NCBI GenBank assembly: GCA_029237525.1
Contig: JARBAU010000269.1
Span: forward strand, 1-43,997
Length of the DNA stretch: 43,997 bases
DNA from: Nitrososphaerales archaeon
GTDB taxonomy: Archaea; Thermoproteota; Nitrososphaeria; Nitrososphaerales; Nitrososphaeraceae
Direction of reading: 5' to 3'
Part shown: piece after piece, positions 35,319 to 43,996 of the stretch
How positions within the stretch are numbered: the stretch's first letter is position 1
Layout of the letters: each line of letters begins with the position of its first letter
Notes under the pieces: model-generated
What the model saw: the letters and a program-made list of their open reading frames with translations, nothing else
Database searches by the model: none
What the model was told of the DNA's origin: nothing
Position numbers and translations under genes: made by a program

Positions 35319-36140
35319 TTACTTGTTCAGCTGTCTTCTGAAAAGGGTTCCAACTATTGGATTTACAATATATGGGAATGTACATTTCATCCAAATGGCT
35401 GCCCTAATGTAATTCGGCACTACTATCTCAATCCTAGGTGAACATGATGCTGAAATAATTGCCCTAGAAACACTTTTCGGATCAAGCATGAAACCGGTGT
35501 AATTTGGTTTGTTTTCCCGAAATGACTCGTGATCAAAAAAATTAGTCTTGACACCAATAGGACTTACTACCGTTACATTAACGCCAGTACTTCTCAATTC
35601 ATGATGCAGAGATTCTGAAAAACCTAAAATGGCATATTTTGAAGCACAGTATCCGGCCATACCCGCAACTCCAAAGCTGGCAGCTACAGAAGCTACGTTA
35701 ACTATATGACCTGAATGTCTAGAGACCATGGAATTCAAAAAGGCCTTTGTACAATAAACCATTCCAAAGTAGTTAGTGCGCATAATAGCCTCGATATCGT
35801 CTATCTCTTGACTTTTCACGGCACCAAAAGTTCCAAAGCCTGCATTGTTAACCAATATGTCAATCCTGCCTAATTTCTTTAACAAGTCCCTTGCCATCAC
35901 TAATACATCATCTTTCTTGGAAACGTCGCAAGCATATGGAATTACTTCCAAATTTTCTACTTTCCGTACTTCGCTGGATATAGTTAGTTCGATCTGCTTT
36001 TGAAGTGCAATCAATTTATGTTCAGTACGAGAAACTAAAATTATCTTTGAGGCACCATTCAAAGCAAAATCTATTGAGGCTTGGCGCCCTATGCCTGACG
36101 AAGCACCAGTAATTAGTACAAATTTATCTTTGAATTTCAA
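35319..36140 (-). CDS. Classical short-chain dehydrogenase/reductase
   Basis: A 273-residue oxidoreductase. NAD(P)-binding TGASSGIG is at residues 11-18, NNAGFG at 98-103, and the catalytic set is Ser151 (VNVASVAAS), Tyr164 and Lys168 (YCASK). The Ser-Arg after strand 2 (VSRTEHKL) and lack of an acidic residue there suggest NADPH. The C-terminal part has a basic, aromatic stretch (YIRAAIWMKCTFPYIVNPIV), perhaps membrane-associated, like the DHRS7B/DltE-type SDRs. Convergent with pyrE. Substrate unknown; ketone or fatty-acyl reduction is typical. Confidence 0.9.
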   Translation of the reverse strand: MKFKDKFVLITGASSGIGRQASIDFALNGASKIILVSRTEHKLIALQKQIELTISSEVRKVENLEVIPYACDVSKKDDVLVMARDLLKKLGRIDILVNNAGFGTFGAVKSQEIDDIEAIMRTNYFGMVYCTKAFLNSMVSRHSGHIVNVASVAASFGVAGMAGYCASKYAILGFSESLHHELRSTGVNVTVVSPIGVKTNFFDHESFRENKPNYTGFMLDPKSVSRAIISASCSPRIEIVVPNYIRAAIWMKCTFPYIVNPIVGTLFRRQLNK

Positions 36141-36398
36141 GTTTTTTCGAGATGTTATTATCAGCTCTTAAATTCAATAAATATCAATGTCTTATACTTG
36201 CCTGACCTACAAAAATTTCTTACTATACAACAATCCTACTAACAGAATACGTAGGTCTAGAAGTCTTTAGCTTTAAAGCAGCTACAGCTTACTAATTGTA
36301 GTTAAGACAGTAAAGTTAAGAGTTATTGTGGAAATTTACTTGGCTAACCAACTACGATTGAATGATTACTGTAACATTTATTATAGTTCTAATCTTAA
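36141..36398. other. Divergent gap
   Basis: No gene seen; it holds the promoters of the divergent SDR and glycosyltransferase genes. Confidence 0.5.
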
Positions 36399-36437
36399 TC
36401 CGATCCTTATAACTTAATTGTAGAGGTTGGAACACAT

Positions 36438-37490
36438 ATCACAACATTTTTTATTAGCCCAATTGGATTAGGGCATGCGACTAGGGATATCGCGATATTA
36501 GAGTGGTTATGCCACTTGGACGTTAATAAGCCTCACATCATTAGTGGATTGGCTGCATTTAACATGGTAGCAGGGCATGGATATCAGGTATACAATGCTT
36601 ACCATCCTAGTAAATTTACAGTTGACAACGAAATGAGACTTAGATATTCTTCAATATGGCTGCTAAAGTATCTCAGATATTATAAAAAATGTAAAGCCAT
36701 AGCAAGAGGATTTATCCAGTTAGATGATAATGGATTGGTGGTAAGTGATGAGGACTTTGCATCTATATCAATTGGAAATGAAAAGAAAAGAAAATGCATA
36801 TTCATTACTGATATTGTTAAGACTTCATTTATCAAAACTCGTCTTCTATCGATTTTCGAGTCGAAGTTGAACAAGTCTATGCAAGATATGATAAAAGGCT
36901 GTGATCGAGTTATTGTCCCCGAACATGGAGAAGATCAAGGTAATATTTCATATGTCGGTCCTATAGTAAGAAACGTGTCCACTCTGAATCGATCTGAACT
37001 GAGGAAAAGGTTGGGAATGAACAAGAGGACGATAGTTACGAGTATTGGTGGCACTGATTCTGGCAGGTTTTTGATTAACAAGGTAATTACGGTGCATCAG
37101 AGGCTTAGAAAAAGACTTGATACGGATTTATTTGTCATTTCGGGTCCATCCTTGGCACTCAAAAACTCAAACGATGATTTTAAGAATTTTGGCTCAGTTG
37201 AAAATTTGCACGAATATATCTACGCTTCAGACTTAGTGATTTCTTTAGCCGGACGATCAACTATCGATGAGTCGATTATATATGGCACGCCTGGTATTTT
37301 TATTCCTATTAAAAATCATTTCGAACAGGAAGAAAATGCAAGATTGATGGGTTACAAATATGAAGACATACTTAGGCTAGAATCGTTGATTGAAGATAAG
37401 ATCACTTCAGCGGCTTGCAGACCTGATGTTAATGCAGATCAGAGTGGTGCTCGGAAGGCAGCCGACATAATTGCAAGATATAGCAAATGA
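36438..37490 (+). CDS. MurG/GT28-like GT-B glycosyltransferase without an ordinary start codon
   Basis: The frame is open from 36399 to TGA 37490. In-frame ATG, GTG or TTG occurs only at 36516 (TTG), but the conserved N-terminus lies before it: ITTFFISPIGLGHATRDIAI (from 36438), with the GxGH donor-binding motif of GT-B enzymes. The C-terminal half has SIGGTDSGRFLI (about 195-206 of the long form), VISGPSLAL, YASDLVISLAGRSTIDESIIYGTP and FEQEENARLM, all MurG/GT28 features. A purine-rich GAGGT at 36423 and a TATA-like CCTTATAACTT at 36405-36415 point to initiation near 36438 at ATC, or a start lost by mutation. Acts on nucleotide sugar at the membrane surface; substrate unknown. Confidence 0.75.
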   Translation: MTTFFISPIGLGHATRDIAILEWLCHLDVNKPHIISGLAAFNMVAGHGYQVYNAYHPSKFTVDNEMRLRYSSIWLLKYLRYYKKCKAIARGFIQLDDNGLVVSDEDFASISIGNEKKRKCIFITDIVKTSFIKTRLLSIFESKLNKSMQDMIKGCDRVIVPEHGEDQGNISYVGPIVRNVSTLNRSELRKRLGMNKRTIVTSIGGTDSGRFLINKVITVHQRLRKRLDTDLFVISGPSLALKNSNDDFKNFGSVENLHEYIYASDLVISLAGRSTIDESIIYGTPGIFIPIKNHFEQEENARLMGYKYEDILRLESLIEDKITSAACRPDVNADQSGARKAADIIARYSK

Positions 37491-37835
37491 TGCTTACAGG
37501 TGGTTATTATTAATTTAACGTTACCCTAGAGGTTTTTACCAAGTCATCGCGGAATTTCAATATATGGCTCTGGCTAGTCGCGGTAACTCTAACTTGTTGC
37601 CAATTATTACAGAATCTTGTATGATAATTTGGCTCTGGTTACTACACTCTACCAACTGTAACTAATATTAACTTTTACTAACTTTGAGCATTAAAAGCCT
37701 TCGAAATACCTAAAAGTAGTTAAAAAATCAGAATAATAAATATTCTTATGTTTACAAATAATTTCACAAATTTACACTGCGCACTGAATTTAAAAAAAGA
37801 AATATTCTTGAAAAAAAAGAGGTCTAATGAATTAA
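37491..37835. other. 345-base gap between convergent genes
   Basis: No gene. AT-rich with short A-runs and T-runs that could end transcripts from both sides. Confidence 0.5.
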
Positions 37836-38411
37836 TTACTTGGTTACTTTAGATAGATCCTCTGCTCGAGCATCGGCTGTATAGGTAACGATGAACTTGT
37901 GTCCATCTAAGGTATGGAATGCAACTGCATCACCAGCGAAATTAAGTGAACCCGATGGCACCGGAGTATTGCTTGGCTCCTTGACAAGCGTGATCGCTAC
38001 TTGTCCTTTGCCAAATGGAGCAGTTAATGGTTTGCCAACAGAGCTTTCATTACCACTCACGCTTGCGTTATCATATTTGTGGAGTATAACCATTTCAACT
38101 GGATAGCTTGCAACGTATGATATGGTTCCAGTCCAAATCTTTCCGTCATCACGAGGTGGAATGGCCATTACTAGTTGGTGACCTTGGTGGCCAGGCAGAG
38201 GATCAGGTCCAGACGCTGCAGTTCTTTGAACAATATAGTGATCGGGGGGGTTACTGCCTTTTTGAGCATTGACTGTTGTTACTCCGATGGAGGATGCAGC
38301 AGCCAATACAAAAAACATAGCTACAATAGAAGCCGCCAGTAACACTGAATTCTTTTTCAATCCCCACTTTGTTGGGAAAACGTGCACATTCATTGTCAAC
38401 CATATCATCAT
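37836..38411 (-). CDS. Exported hypothetical protein
   Basis: A 191-residue protein with a basic N-region and signal peptide (about residues 19-47, KKNSVLLAASIVAMFFVLAA, ending in VNAQ). The mature part is beta-rich: DHYIVQRTAASGPDPLPGHQ (His and Pro rich), IWTGTISYVASYPVEMVILH, GQVAITLVKEPSNTPVPSGS, FHTLDGHKFIVTYTADA. I believe similar exported proteins are common in thaumarchaea but know no function. A TATA-like TTGTATAAC about 30 bases upstream (minus strand, near 38441-38449) supports the ATG at 38411; Met3-Met7 alternatives exist. Confidence 0.7.
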   Translation of the reverse strand: MMIWLTMNVHVFPTKWGLKKNSVLLAASIVAMFFVLAAASSIGVTTVNAQKGSNPPDHYIVQRTAASGPDPLPGHQGHQLVMAIPPRDDGKIWTGTISYVASYPVEMVILHKYDNASVSGNESSVGKPLTAPFGKGQVAITLVKEPSNTPVPSGSLNFAGDAVAFHTLDGHKFIVTYTADARAEDLSKVTK

Positions 38412-38636
38412 CAGTATTCATAAGACTTACGGCTACAGTGTTATACAAGAATGACATCGTTAGACATGGTACACATTGTAGCACACAATCAGATAATTGT
38501 TTGGCACAGTAGCTCCTCAAATACGATACAACTAGCAACTGTTAATGATCCTACCAAAGAGTATTTTTCTCAAGCATATTCTAATCATAATTTCTAAAGA
38601 AACCAAAAAGTATTAGTAAAGATAATTGTAGACACT

Positions 38637-39023
38637 ATGATTATAGCTAAAAACAAATATTCGATATTAATTGTAGATGATGAGCCCGATACTACATTAA
38701 CTCTAAAGGAAGGCCTAGAAGCTAGTGGCTTTGCTGAGGTTGATACGTATAATGATCCACTGCTAGCATTGGCAGCTTTTGTGCCTGGCAAGTATGATCT
38801 ACTATTAATAGACATCAAGATGGATAAGATGGGCGGATTTGAACTTTTTAAAGAAATACAAAAAAAAGATAAAAATGCAAACGCCTGCTTTATCACTGCA
38901 TATGAAATTTACTATGAATCATTAAAACGCGATTTCCCTGGTCTGAATGTCGGATGCTTTATCACAAAGCCCATTGAAATCGGGAGTTTAGTAAGAAGAA
39001 TTAGGATGGAATTAGAGCCTTGA
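38637..39023 (+). CDS. Stand-alone response-regulator receiver domain
   Basis: A 128-residue CheY-like protein. Acid pair Asp14-Asp15 (LIVDDEPDTT), phospho-acceptor Asp59 (LLIDIKMDKMGG), Thr near 87 (CFITAYE) and Lys near 110 (FITKPIE) are all present, so it can be phosphorylated. No output domain. ATG start. It could serve the histidine kinase at 40482, 1.5 kb away on the other strand; the pairing is inference. Confidence 0.9.
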   Translation: MIIAKNKYSILIVDDEPDTTLTLKEGLEASGFAEVDTYNDPLLALAAFVPGKYDLLLIDIKMDKMGGFELFKEIQKKDKNANACFITAYEIYYESLKRDFPGLNVGCFITKPIEIGSLVRRIRMELEP

Positions 39024-39193
39024 TATTGCAGGACACTTTTTTGACCTGTCAATATGATTATAACAGTTATTCAAAATTACCGATTAATTAGATTATGAAT
39101 TTGCATTTAATATTCTGGCAGTAGGGCTTTAGACCTGCATTCCACTCGTTTGGCGTACGAACCCAATATCTCTAACAATTGCAGATATAATGA

Positions 39194-39970
39194 TTAGCTG
39201 AACTCGAAAGAAAATGCTATGGTATTTGGGGTCAATTCTCTAAATGACACAGTCCGCTTCGCGATAGGTTCGATTATACCCTCTAACATGGCTTTTAAAA
39301 TTACTGAAAAATTGGTGTTAATTTCATGGTTGATCGTAAAGTAGTGTCTATTATTATCTACTCTATGGGAAAATGACTGAAAACGTTTGAACCATAGTTC
39401 AAGAAATTTTAGGAGGCTATCCGTGTTTACCTCTGGAAAAAAATAAGATACGTACTCTTTTGCAACTGTTAGCCCTAAATCTTTACCAAGTTCTTCCGCA
39501 CGCTTTTCTGTCACCTCGTCAAAAGTCTTTCTAAGAAAACCCTTACTCATGAGCATGAATCCAAGCTCCTCAAAATAGATTTCACTAGTCATATAATTTT
39601 CCAAGATTTTATTCACCAGACTACTAATAGTTACCCCTCTTTTCCTAGCTTCAATTTCTAAGGATTTTAATACATCCTGTCTTAATCTGAAACTAGAATG
39701 AACCAGTCTCTCAGATCTCTTTGCATCCCTAGGCAAATATGCTATGAGAGACTCACCTATCATAGTTATTCTTTTTTTATCCCAATAACCATGTAGAGCA
39801 CCGGAAATGTTATGATTATTCAATTTATCAATCACATTTAACATATTTTCATTAGTAGCTGAAGTTGTGCTAAAGGTAATCCCTGAAGCTAAAACGAAAG
39901 CAATAGCGAGTCTAGTACTAATCTTTTTAAACGTTGGAGAAACTGGACGGATTATACTCTTTTCCGGCAC
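39194..39970 (-). CDS. Ribbon-helix-helix-type DNA-binding protein with unknown C-terminal domain
   Basis: A 258-residue protein. The centre (about residues 91-130) has the ribbon-helix-helix form: SSFRLRQDVLKSLEIEARKR and GVTISSLVNKILENYMTSE. The C-terminal half (about 130-258) is helical then beta, ending VSFRELTPNTIAFSFEF, without a known name. The N-terminal 45 residues include a hydrophobic stretch (TRLAIAFVLASGITFSTTSA) unusual for a DNA-binding protein; with a GTG start about 25 bases after a TATA-like TTTATTAAAT this frame seems to be the real one, but an internal start (MIGESLIAYLP) is possible. Confidence 0.65.
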   Translation of the reverse strand: MPEKSIIRPVSPTFKKISTRLAIAFVLASGITFSTTSATNENMLNVIDKLNNHNISGALHGYWDKKRITMIGESLIAYLPRDAKRSERLVHSSFRLRQDVLKSLEIEARKRGVTISSLVNKILENYMTSEIYFEELGFMLMSKGFLRKTFDEVTEKRAEELGKDLGLTVAKEYVSYFFPEVNTDSLLKFLELWFKRFQSFSHRVDNNRHYFTINHEINTNFSVILKAMLEGIIEPIAKRTVSFRELTPNTIAFSFEFS

Positions 39971-40481
39971 TTCGTCAAATAGAGTGTAAGAGATTTAATA
40001 AACACTTCCCGATAACCTTTTAAGGGTAATGCTTAGAATCAGTCTATTTGCTTGATTATCAGATTAGGATAATTAATGTAGAGGCTTATTAGTGCTAAGC
40101 GAGCGTGTTCTGCCTACTATGATAGGGAAGTAAACTAGATCAACACAATATTGTAGGGAAAATATTAGTACAATAGACCACTGCTCCACATCTAGTCTCT
40201 TAGATAGTTAATATCATTGAATTTTCGTGTTCGTTGATGTTTACCGTAGTCGTCTCTGAATGCTTTATCATTATGAAATCTCAGCACTTTATGTTTAGTG
40301 GTTCTTCAATGCCAAGTTAACTGCAGGCTCAGCTTAGGGGCAAATCTTGAAGAAACATTGGTGTAGGAATATGAAATCCAAATAGTGTCGATTCCATGAC
40401 TCGAAATATCGAATATAGAAAACGGTTTCATTGCTAAGTATACTCAAATGCTGTAATCGAACTCGATCAAATGTCCTAGAA
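39971..40481. other. 510-base gap
   Basis: No gene. The kinase gene ends at its right edge; a promoter for the ribbon-helix-helix gene lies at the left (TTTATTAAAT, near 39990-40000, minus strand). Confidence 0.5.
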
Positions 40482-41771
40482 TTAATATCTTTCAGGTAAA
40501 GGTATACCGAAACAAAAGGTAGATCCATTAGTATGCGGATTTTCTTCAAACCAAATTTTGCCACCGTGTGCTTCAACTATGGACCTAGATATAAATAGCC
40601 CTAGACCAGTCCCACCTGAGGATTTGCTCGCAAACTTGGTAAACAATCTCGATTTTATCTCTGGGGGAATCCCAAGGCCGGTGTCCTTTACACTGATTAG
40701 AAATTGGTTCTTCACATTATCTTTTGAAATTGTAACAGAGATGTCTCCTCCCTTTGTAAATTTAGCTGCATTATCTAATAGATTTAACAGAACTTCGGTT
40801 ATCATCTCCTCATCAGCAATAACAAATAGTACGTCCTCAGTCGATACATTAGAAAAGTCTGAGGTGAATTTGTTATATATGGCTTCACTACCTTTGTATG
40901 CACCTGGCAATAAAGAAGCATTGTTTTGAAAGTCATTGACTAATGTTAAAACTAGCTTTTTTAGATCAAACCTCTTCTTGTACAAATACAACGAATGACT
41001 TTCGATTCGAGTCACTTCCAGGAGATTCTTTGTCAATCTATGAAGTCTAACTGCATTTCTATAAGCGGCATCAATTAGTCCACCTCTTTTCTTATCAGTA
41101 TTGTTATATTCAGAATCAGCTTTTGCTAGTTCAAGATAACCTAGTATTGATTGTATTGGTGTTTTGAATTCGTGGGCAGCTATATTTACGAATTCATCTT
41201 TCATTTTATCAAGTCTCACAAGCTCTTCGTTTTGCAGACAGGCATTCCACAACAAATCAAAGAACATCTTGAACGAACTGACACTTGCCTTACTATTAGA
41301 ATAGAGCGCGTATCCTATCGCCTCGGAAAAATCATCTGATCTTGGGTCCTTAACCTCTACTCTTAGCATCTTCAGATTATCTACTATAAATATGCCTGAA
41401 GACGTACTTTTGCCTGGAATAATTTTTATTTCAGGTGCTTGAATCATAATGTTTTTGACAATGTCTGAATTTAGATCGGATAGAGGACAGATGATCCTTA
41501 TTTTTGCATTCCTCTGTCGCGAGGCCTGAATTAATAGATTAATTAGACCTATTTTGTGTACTCTAACCAAAGCCCTATCGTTTGGTACAAGATATAAGAT
41601 TTCCCTGCGTGGAGATTTAGCTAAATCCAACAAGGTTTCTTCAGTATTTGAGGGATCAGATATAACCTTAAAAAACTCACCATCTAAATCAAGCTTTTTT
41701 GTAGAACTGTTATGGCTTTTTTCTGATGACGAATTAAGGGCAATATCGCCAGATTTGACATTAGTGGGCAA
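40482..41771 (-). CDS. Sensor histidine kinase with TrmB/PLD-like sensor domain
   Basis: A 429-residue soluble kinase. Residues about 35-180 resemble the sugar-binding/PLD-like C-terminal domain of TrmB regulators (SPRREILYLVPNDRALVRVH, RNAKIRIICPL, SSGIFIVDNLKMLRVEVKDP, AIGYALYSNSKA), a type seen in thaumarchaeal kinases. HisKA spans about 185-255 with phospho-acceptor His200 (NIAAHEFKTPIQS). The ATPase domain has the N box (LLNLLDNAAKFT), G1 (DTGLGIPPE) and G2 (GGTGLGLFISR). No membrane helix. Start TTG; the first 30 residues are Ser/Asn-rich. Signal unknown; a partner could be the receiver at 38637. Confidence 0.87.
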   Translation of the reverse strand: MPTNVKSGDIALNSSSEKSHNSSTKKLDLDGEFFKVISDPSNTEETLLDLAKSPRREILYLVPNDRALVRVHKIGLINLLIQASRQRNAKIRIICPLSDLNSDIVKNIMIQAPEIKIIPGKSTSSGIFIVDNLKMLRVEVKDPRSDDFSEAIGYALYSNSKASVSSFKMFFDLLWNACLQNEELVRLDKMKDEFVNIAAHEFKTPIQSILGYLELAKADSEYNNTDKKRGGLIDAAYRNAVRLHRLTKNLLEVTRIESHSLYLYKKRFDLKKLVLTLVNDFQNNASLLPGAYKGSEAIYNKFTSDFSNVSTEDVLFVIADEEMITEVLLNLLDNAAKFTKGGDISVTISKDNVKNQFLISVKDTGLGIPPEIKSRLFTKFASKSSGGTGLGLFISRSIVEAHGGKIWFEENPHTNGSTFCFGIPLPERY

Positions 41772-42211
41772 TGTATCTCCAATTATAAATTAGAATTTCC
41801 GTGACTAAAAGTGTTCTGATTCCGGATCTCGAATCTATATATACTCAATTTTTTGATTTACGGTAATCGAATTTGCTGATGGTAATTGAAGGTATTATAT
41901 AACTATATGAAATAAGGGAATTTTAAGACAGCAGCATATTTAACCCCCAAGACTTCAGTAGCATCGGAAAGATCCATTGCTTTCACTATATTAATTAGAA
42001 TATCGGTTAGACAGTTGCATAATTTACGTGAGAAATCGAGATTATTTTTATATAATGCTGACATATCAGACCATACACGACAAGTTTGCGTGTCATTTTT
42101 AGATTTTTACAGGACTAACGAAGTCATCCAATCTGCGGCTTGAAGGGTTCTTTCCGTTGGCCTGAAATCCAGCTAATAATCCGATGTGAAATCAAAGGGA
42201 CCTTAATCTAA
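41772..42211. other. 440-base gap
   Basis: No gene; contains the promoter of the kinase gene (AATTTATAATTGG near 41782-41794, minus strand). Confidence 0.5.
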
Positions 42212-43996
42212 TTAGCGCCCACCCTCTTTGATCATTGTAACAGTATTAGAATCTGAATTTGCAACATAGATGCTATTATTTATCGGATTATAGCTTAATC
42301 CAATCGGTGTTTTTCCAACGGGGATTGTATTTGTGACGGAATTGGAGGAGCCATTTATCACAGAGATAGTTCCGGATACAGAATTAGCGACGTATACTTT
42401 TCCATTTTCTTGATTATATGCCACGCCAATAGGTGCTGCGCCTACAGGGATTGTTCCAGTTATACTATTGGTTGTGGTATTGAGGACAGATACAGTGTTT
42501 GAACCAGTATTGCTAATGTAGACTAGTCCATTAGCCGAATTATATACTAACGCTGAAGGCATTATCCCGCCCGATGATAATGTCTTTATCAAGCTATAGT
42601 TCGTGGCATTCATTATCGATATGGAATTTGTTCCTTTGTTAGCGATGTATATTGCATCATTATCCGAATTAAAAGTCACTGCTGAGGGATTAAAGAAACC
42701 CTTCAAATAGCCTTTGACTAGATTGTCTGTACCATTAATTATTGAAATTGTGTTAGCTCCCGTGTTAACTGCGTATATCGTATTATTTATCGAATTTATG
42801 CCTATGCCACTAGGACTGTTACCTGGTGACTTGCCAACCGCAATAGCATTTACTACTTGATTATTAGTTCCATTAATTACCGACAGAGTGTCCGATAAGA
42901 GATTAGCAACATATACAAGACCATTGGCAGAATTGTACGCTATTGCTTGAGGATTGCTTCCTACTGCAAGAGATCTCACTATAGTGTTAGTCGAGCTGTT
43001 TATGACTGAAACGGAGCCAGTTGTGTTGAATCTACCGAAGTTGGTCACATAGACTTTTCCGTTGCTCATATCTGTTGTGACGCCGTATGGAGAATAGAAA
43101 CCGGAAATGTTTGTTATTATTGGTTGAGTAACTACAATAGGCAATGATTGTGATGTACCTTCGTTTGAAATAATGCACACTTTTGTTTGTCCTGATTTAA
43201 TATTGCCGTTGCAATCATTCGAATAATCTACAGTATATCCAGATTGGGTTTTTTCTGTAACACTATAACTGCCTGGATATATTGAAACTGATATGCCACT
43301 ATCTGATCTGCCTGCAAACGATCTTGGAGAAGGATTATTTCCATGTACTGTGATGGTAAAATCTGAGGGTCTTTTGTTTAAAGAGCCTTGTATGTTATTG
43401 TTATCCACGTCTTTGATAACTATTAATTTGGATGTGGGTCCTGGCTCTTGATATACATTTGTAATGGTACATTTTCTAACAGAGTTGGGATTAACATTTC
43501 CTGAACAATCTCTTGAATAGTCAGTAGAGTACCGTGAAGTCGGCCCTGTTTCCGTAACACTATATTTGCCAGGTCTCAGTTCCACATTTGTTCCTGAAGA
43601 TCTTCCATAGAAGGAACTGGGCGAGGGATTATTTCCATGTACTGTGATGGTAAAATCTGATGGTCTTTTGGTACCGCCACCATCATTGATTACTTTCTTT
43701 GTTACAACTAATTTTGATAAGATACCAGGAATGACTGGATTGTACTTGTTTACTATGGTACAATTATTCGTTTCACCTGCCCTAATGTTCCCGCCGCAAT
43801 CTGGAGAATAGCTTGGTGTGTATCTACCTGGTACATAATCAGAGGATGTTGGACCTGTTTCCGAGATTTGATATCTTCCAGGCTGTATCGTAACAGTAGA
43901 ACCAGCTGAACTTCCGGAAAATGATCGTGGAGATGGATTATTACCATCAACATTAATTGTAAAGTCAGATGGTTTATTGGTACCGCCACCAGTGTT
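42212..43996 (-). CDS. Surface protein: Cna/SpaA-like repeats and seven-blade YVTN beta-propeller (partial, N-terminus off window)
   Basis: The frame is open from the window edge to TAG/TAA at 42212, about 594 residues. The N-terminal part has three repeats of about 100 residues, each with K(R)PSDFTI-V-GNNPSP-SF-G-S-G, PG-YSVTETG-T, YS-DC-G-I--GET--CTI-N, a prealbumin/SpaA-like fold with a paired Cys. The C-terminal part has seven YVTN-type blades (YVTNFGRF, YVANLLSD, YAVNTGAN, YIANKGTN, YISNTGSN, YVANSVSG, YVANSDSN), each followed by TVSVI-like strands and a GxxP turn, making one full propeller. Likely exported or surface-attached, for adhesion or binding. No membrane anchor follows the propeller (ends MIKEGGR), so anchoring, if any, is at the missing N-terminus. 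Confidence 0.88.
   Translation of the reverse strand, partial: NTGGGTNKPSDFTINVDGNNPSPRSFSGSSAGSTVTIQPGRYQISETGPTSSDYVPGRYTPSYSPDCGGNIRAGETNNCTIVNKYNPVIPGILSKLVVTKKVINDGGGTKRPSDFTITVHGNNPSPSSFYGRSSGTNVELRPGKYSVTETGPTSRYSTDYSRDCSGNVNPNSVRKCTITNVYQEPGPTSKLIVIKDVDNNNIQGSLNKRPSDFTITVHGNNPSPRSFAGRSDSGISVSIYPGSYSVTEKTQSGYTVDYSNDCNGNIKSGQTKVCIISNEGTSQSLPIVVTQPIITNISGFYSPYGVTTDMSNGKVYVTNFGRFNTTGSVSVINSSTNTIVRSLAVGSNPQAIAYNSANGLVYVANLLSDTLSVINGTNNQVVNAIAVGKSPGNSPSGIGINSINNTIYAVNTGANTISIINGTDNLVKGYLKGFFNPSAVTFNSDNDAIYIANKGTNSISIMNATNYSLIKTLSSGGIMPSALVYNSANGLVYISNTGSNTVSVLNTTTNSITGTIPVGAAPIGVAYNQENGKVYVANSVSGTISVINGSSNSVTNTIPVGKTPIGLSYNPINNSIYVANSDSNTVTMIKEGGR
43332..43670 (-). repeat. 45-base near-identical DNA repeat in the surface protein gene
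   Basis: 43332-43376 and 43626-43670 differ at one base only (G or T after ...AAATCTGA). They encode the same segment (KRPSDFTITVHGNNP) in the second and third repeat units. The unit at the window edge is much less alike at DNA level. Confidence 0.75.

Noticed and set aside
40334-40576. 80-codon minus-strand frame at the end of the kinase gene
   Set aside because: Out-of-frame overlap with the conserved C-terminal ATPase domain; no motif.
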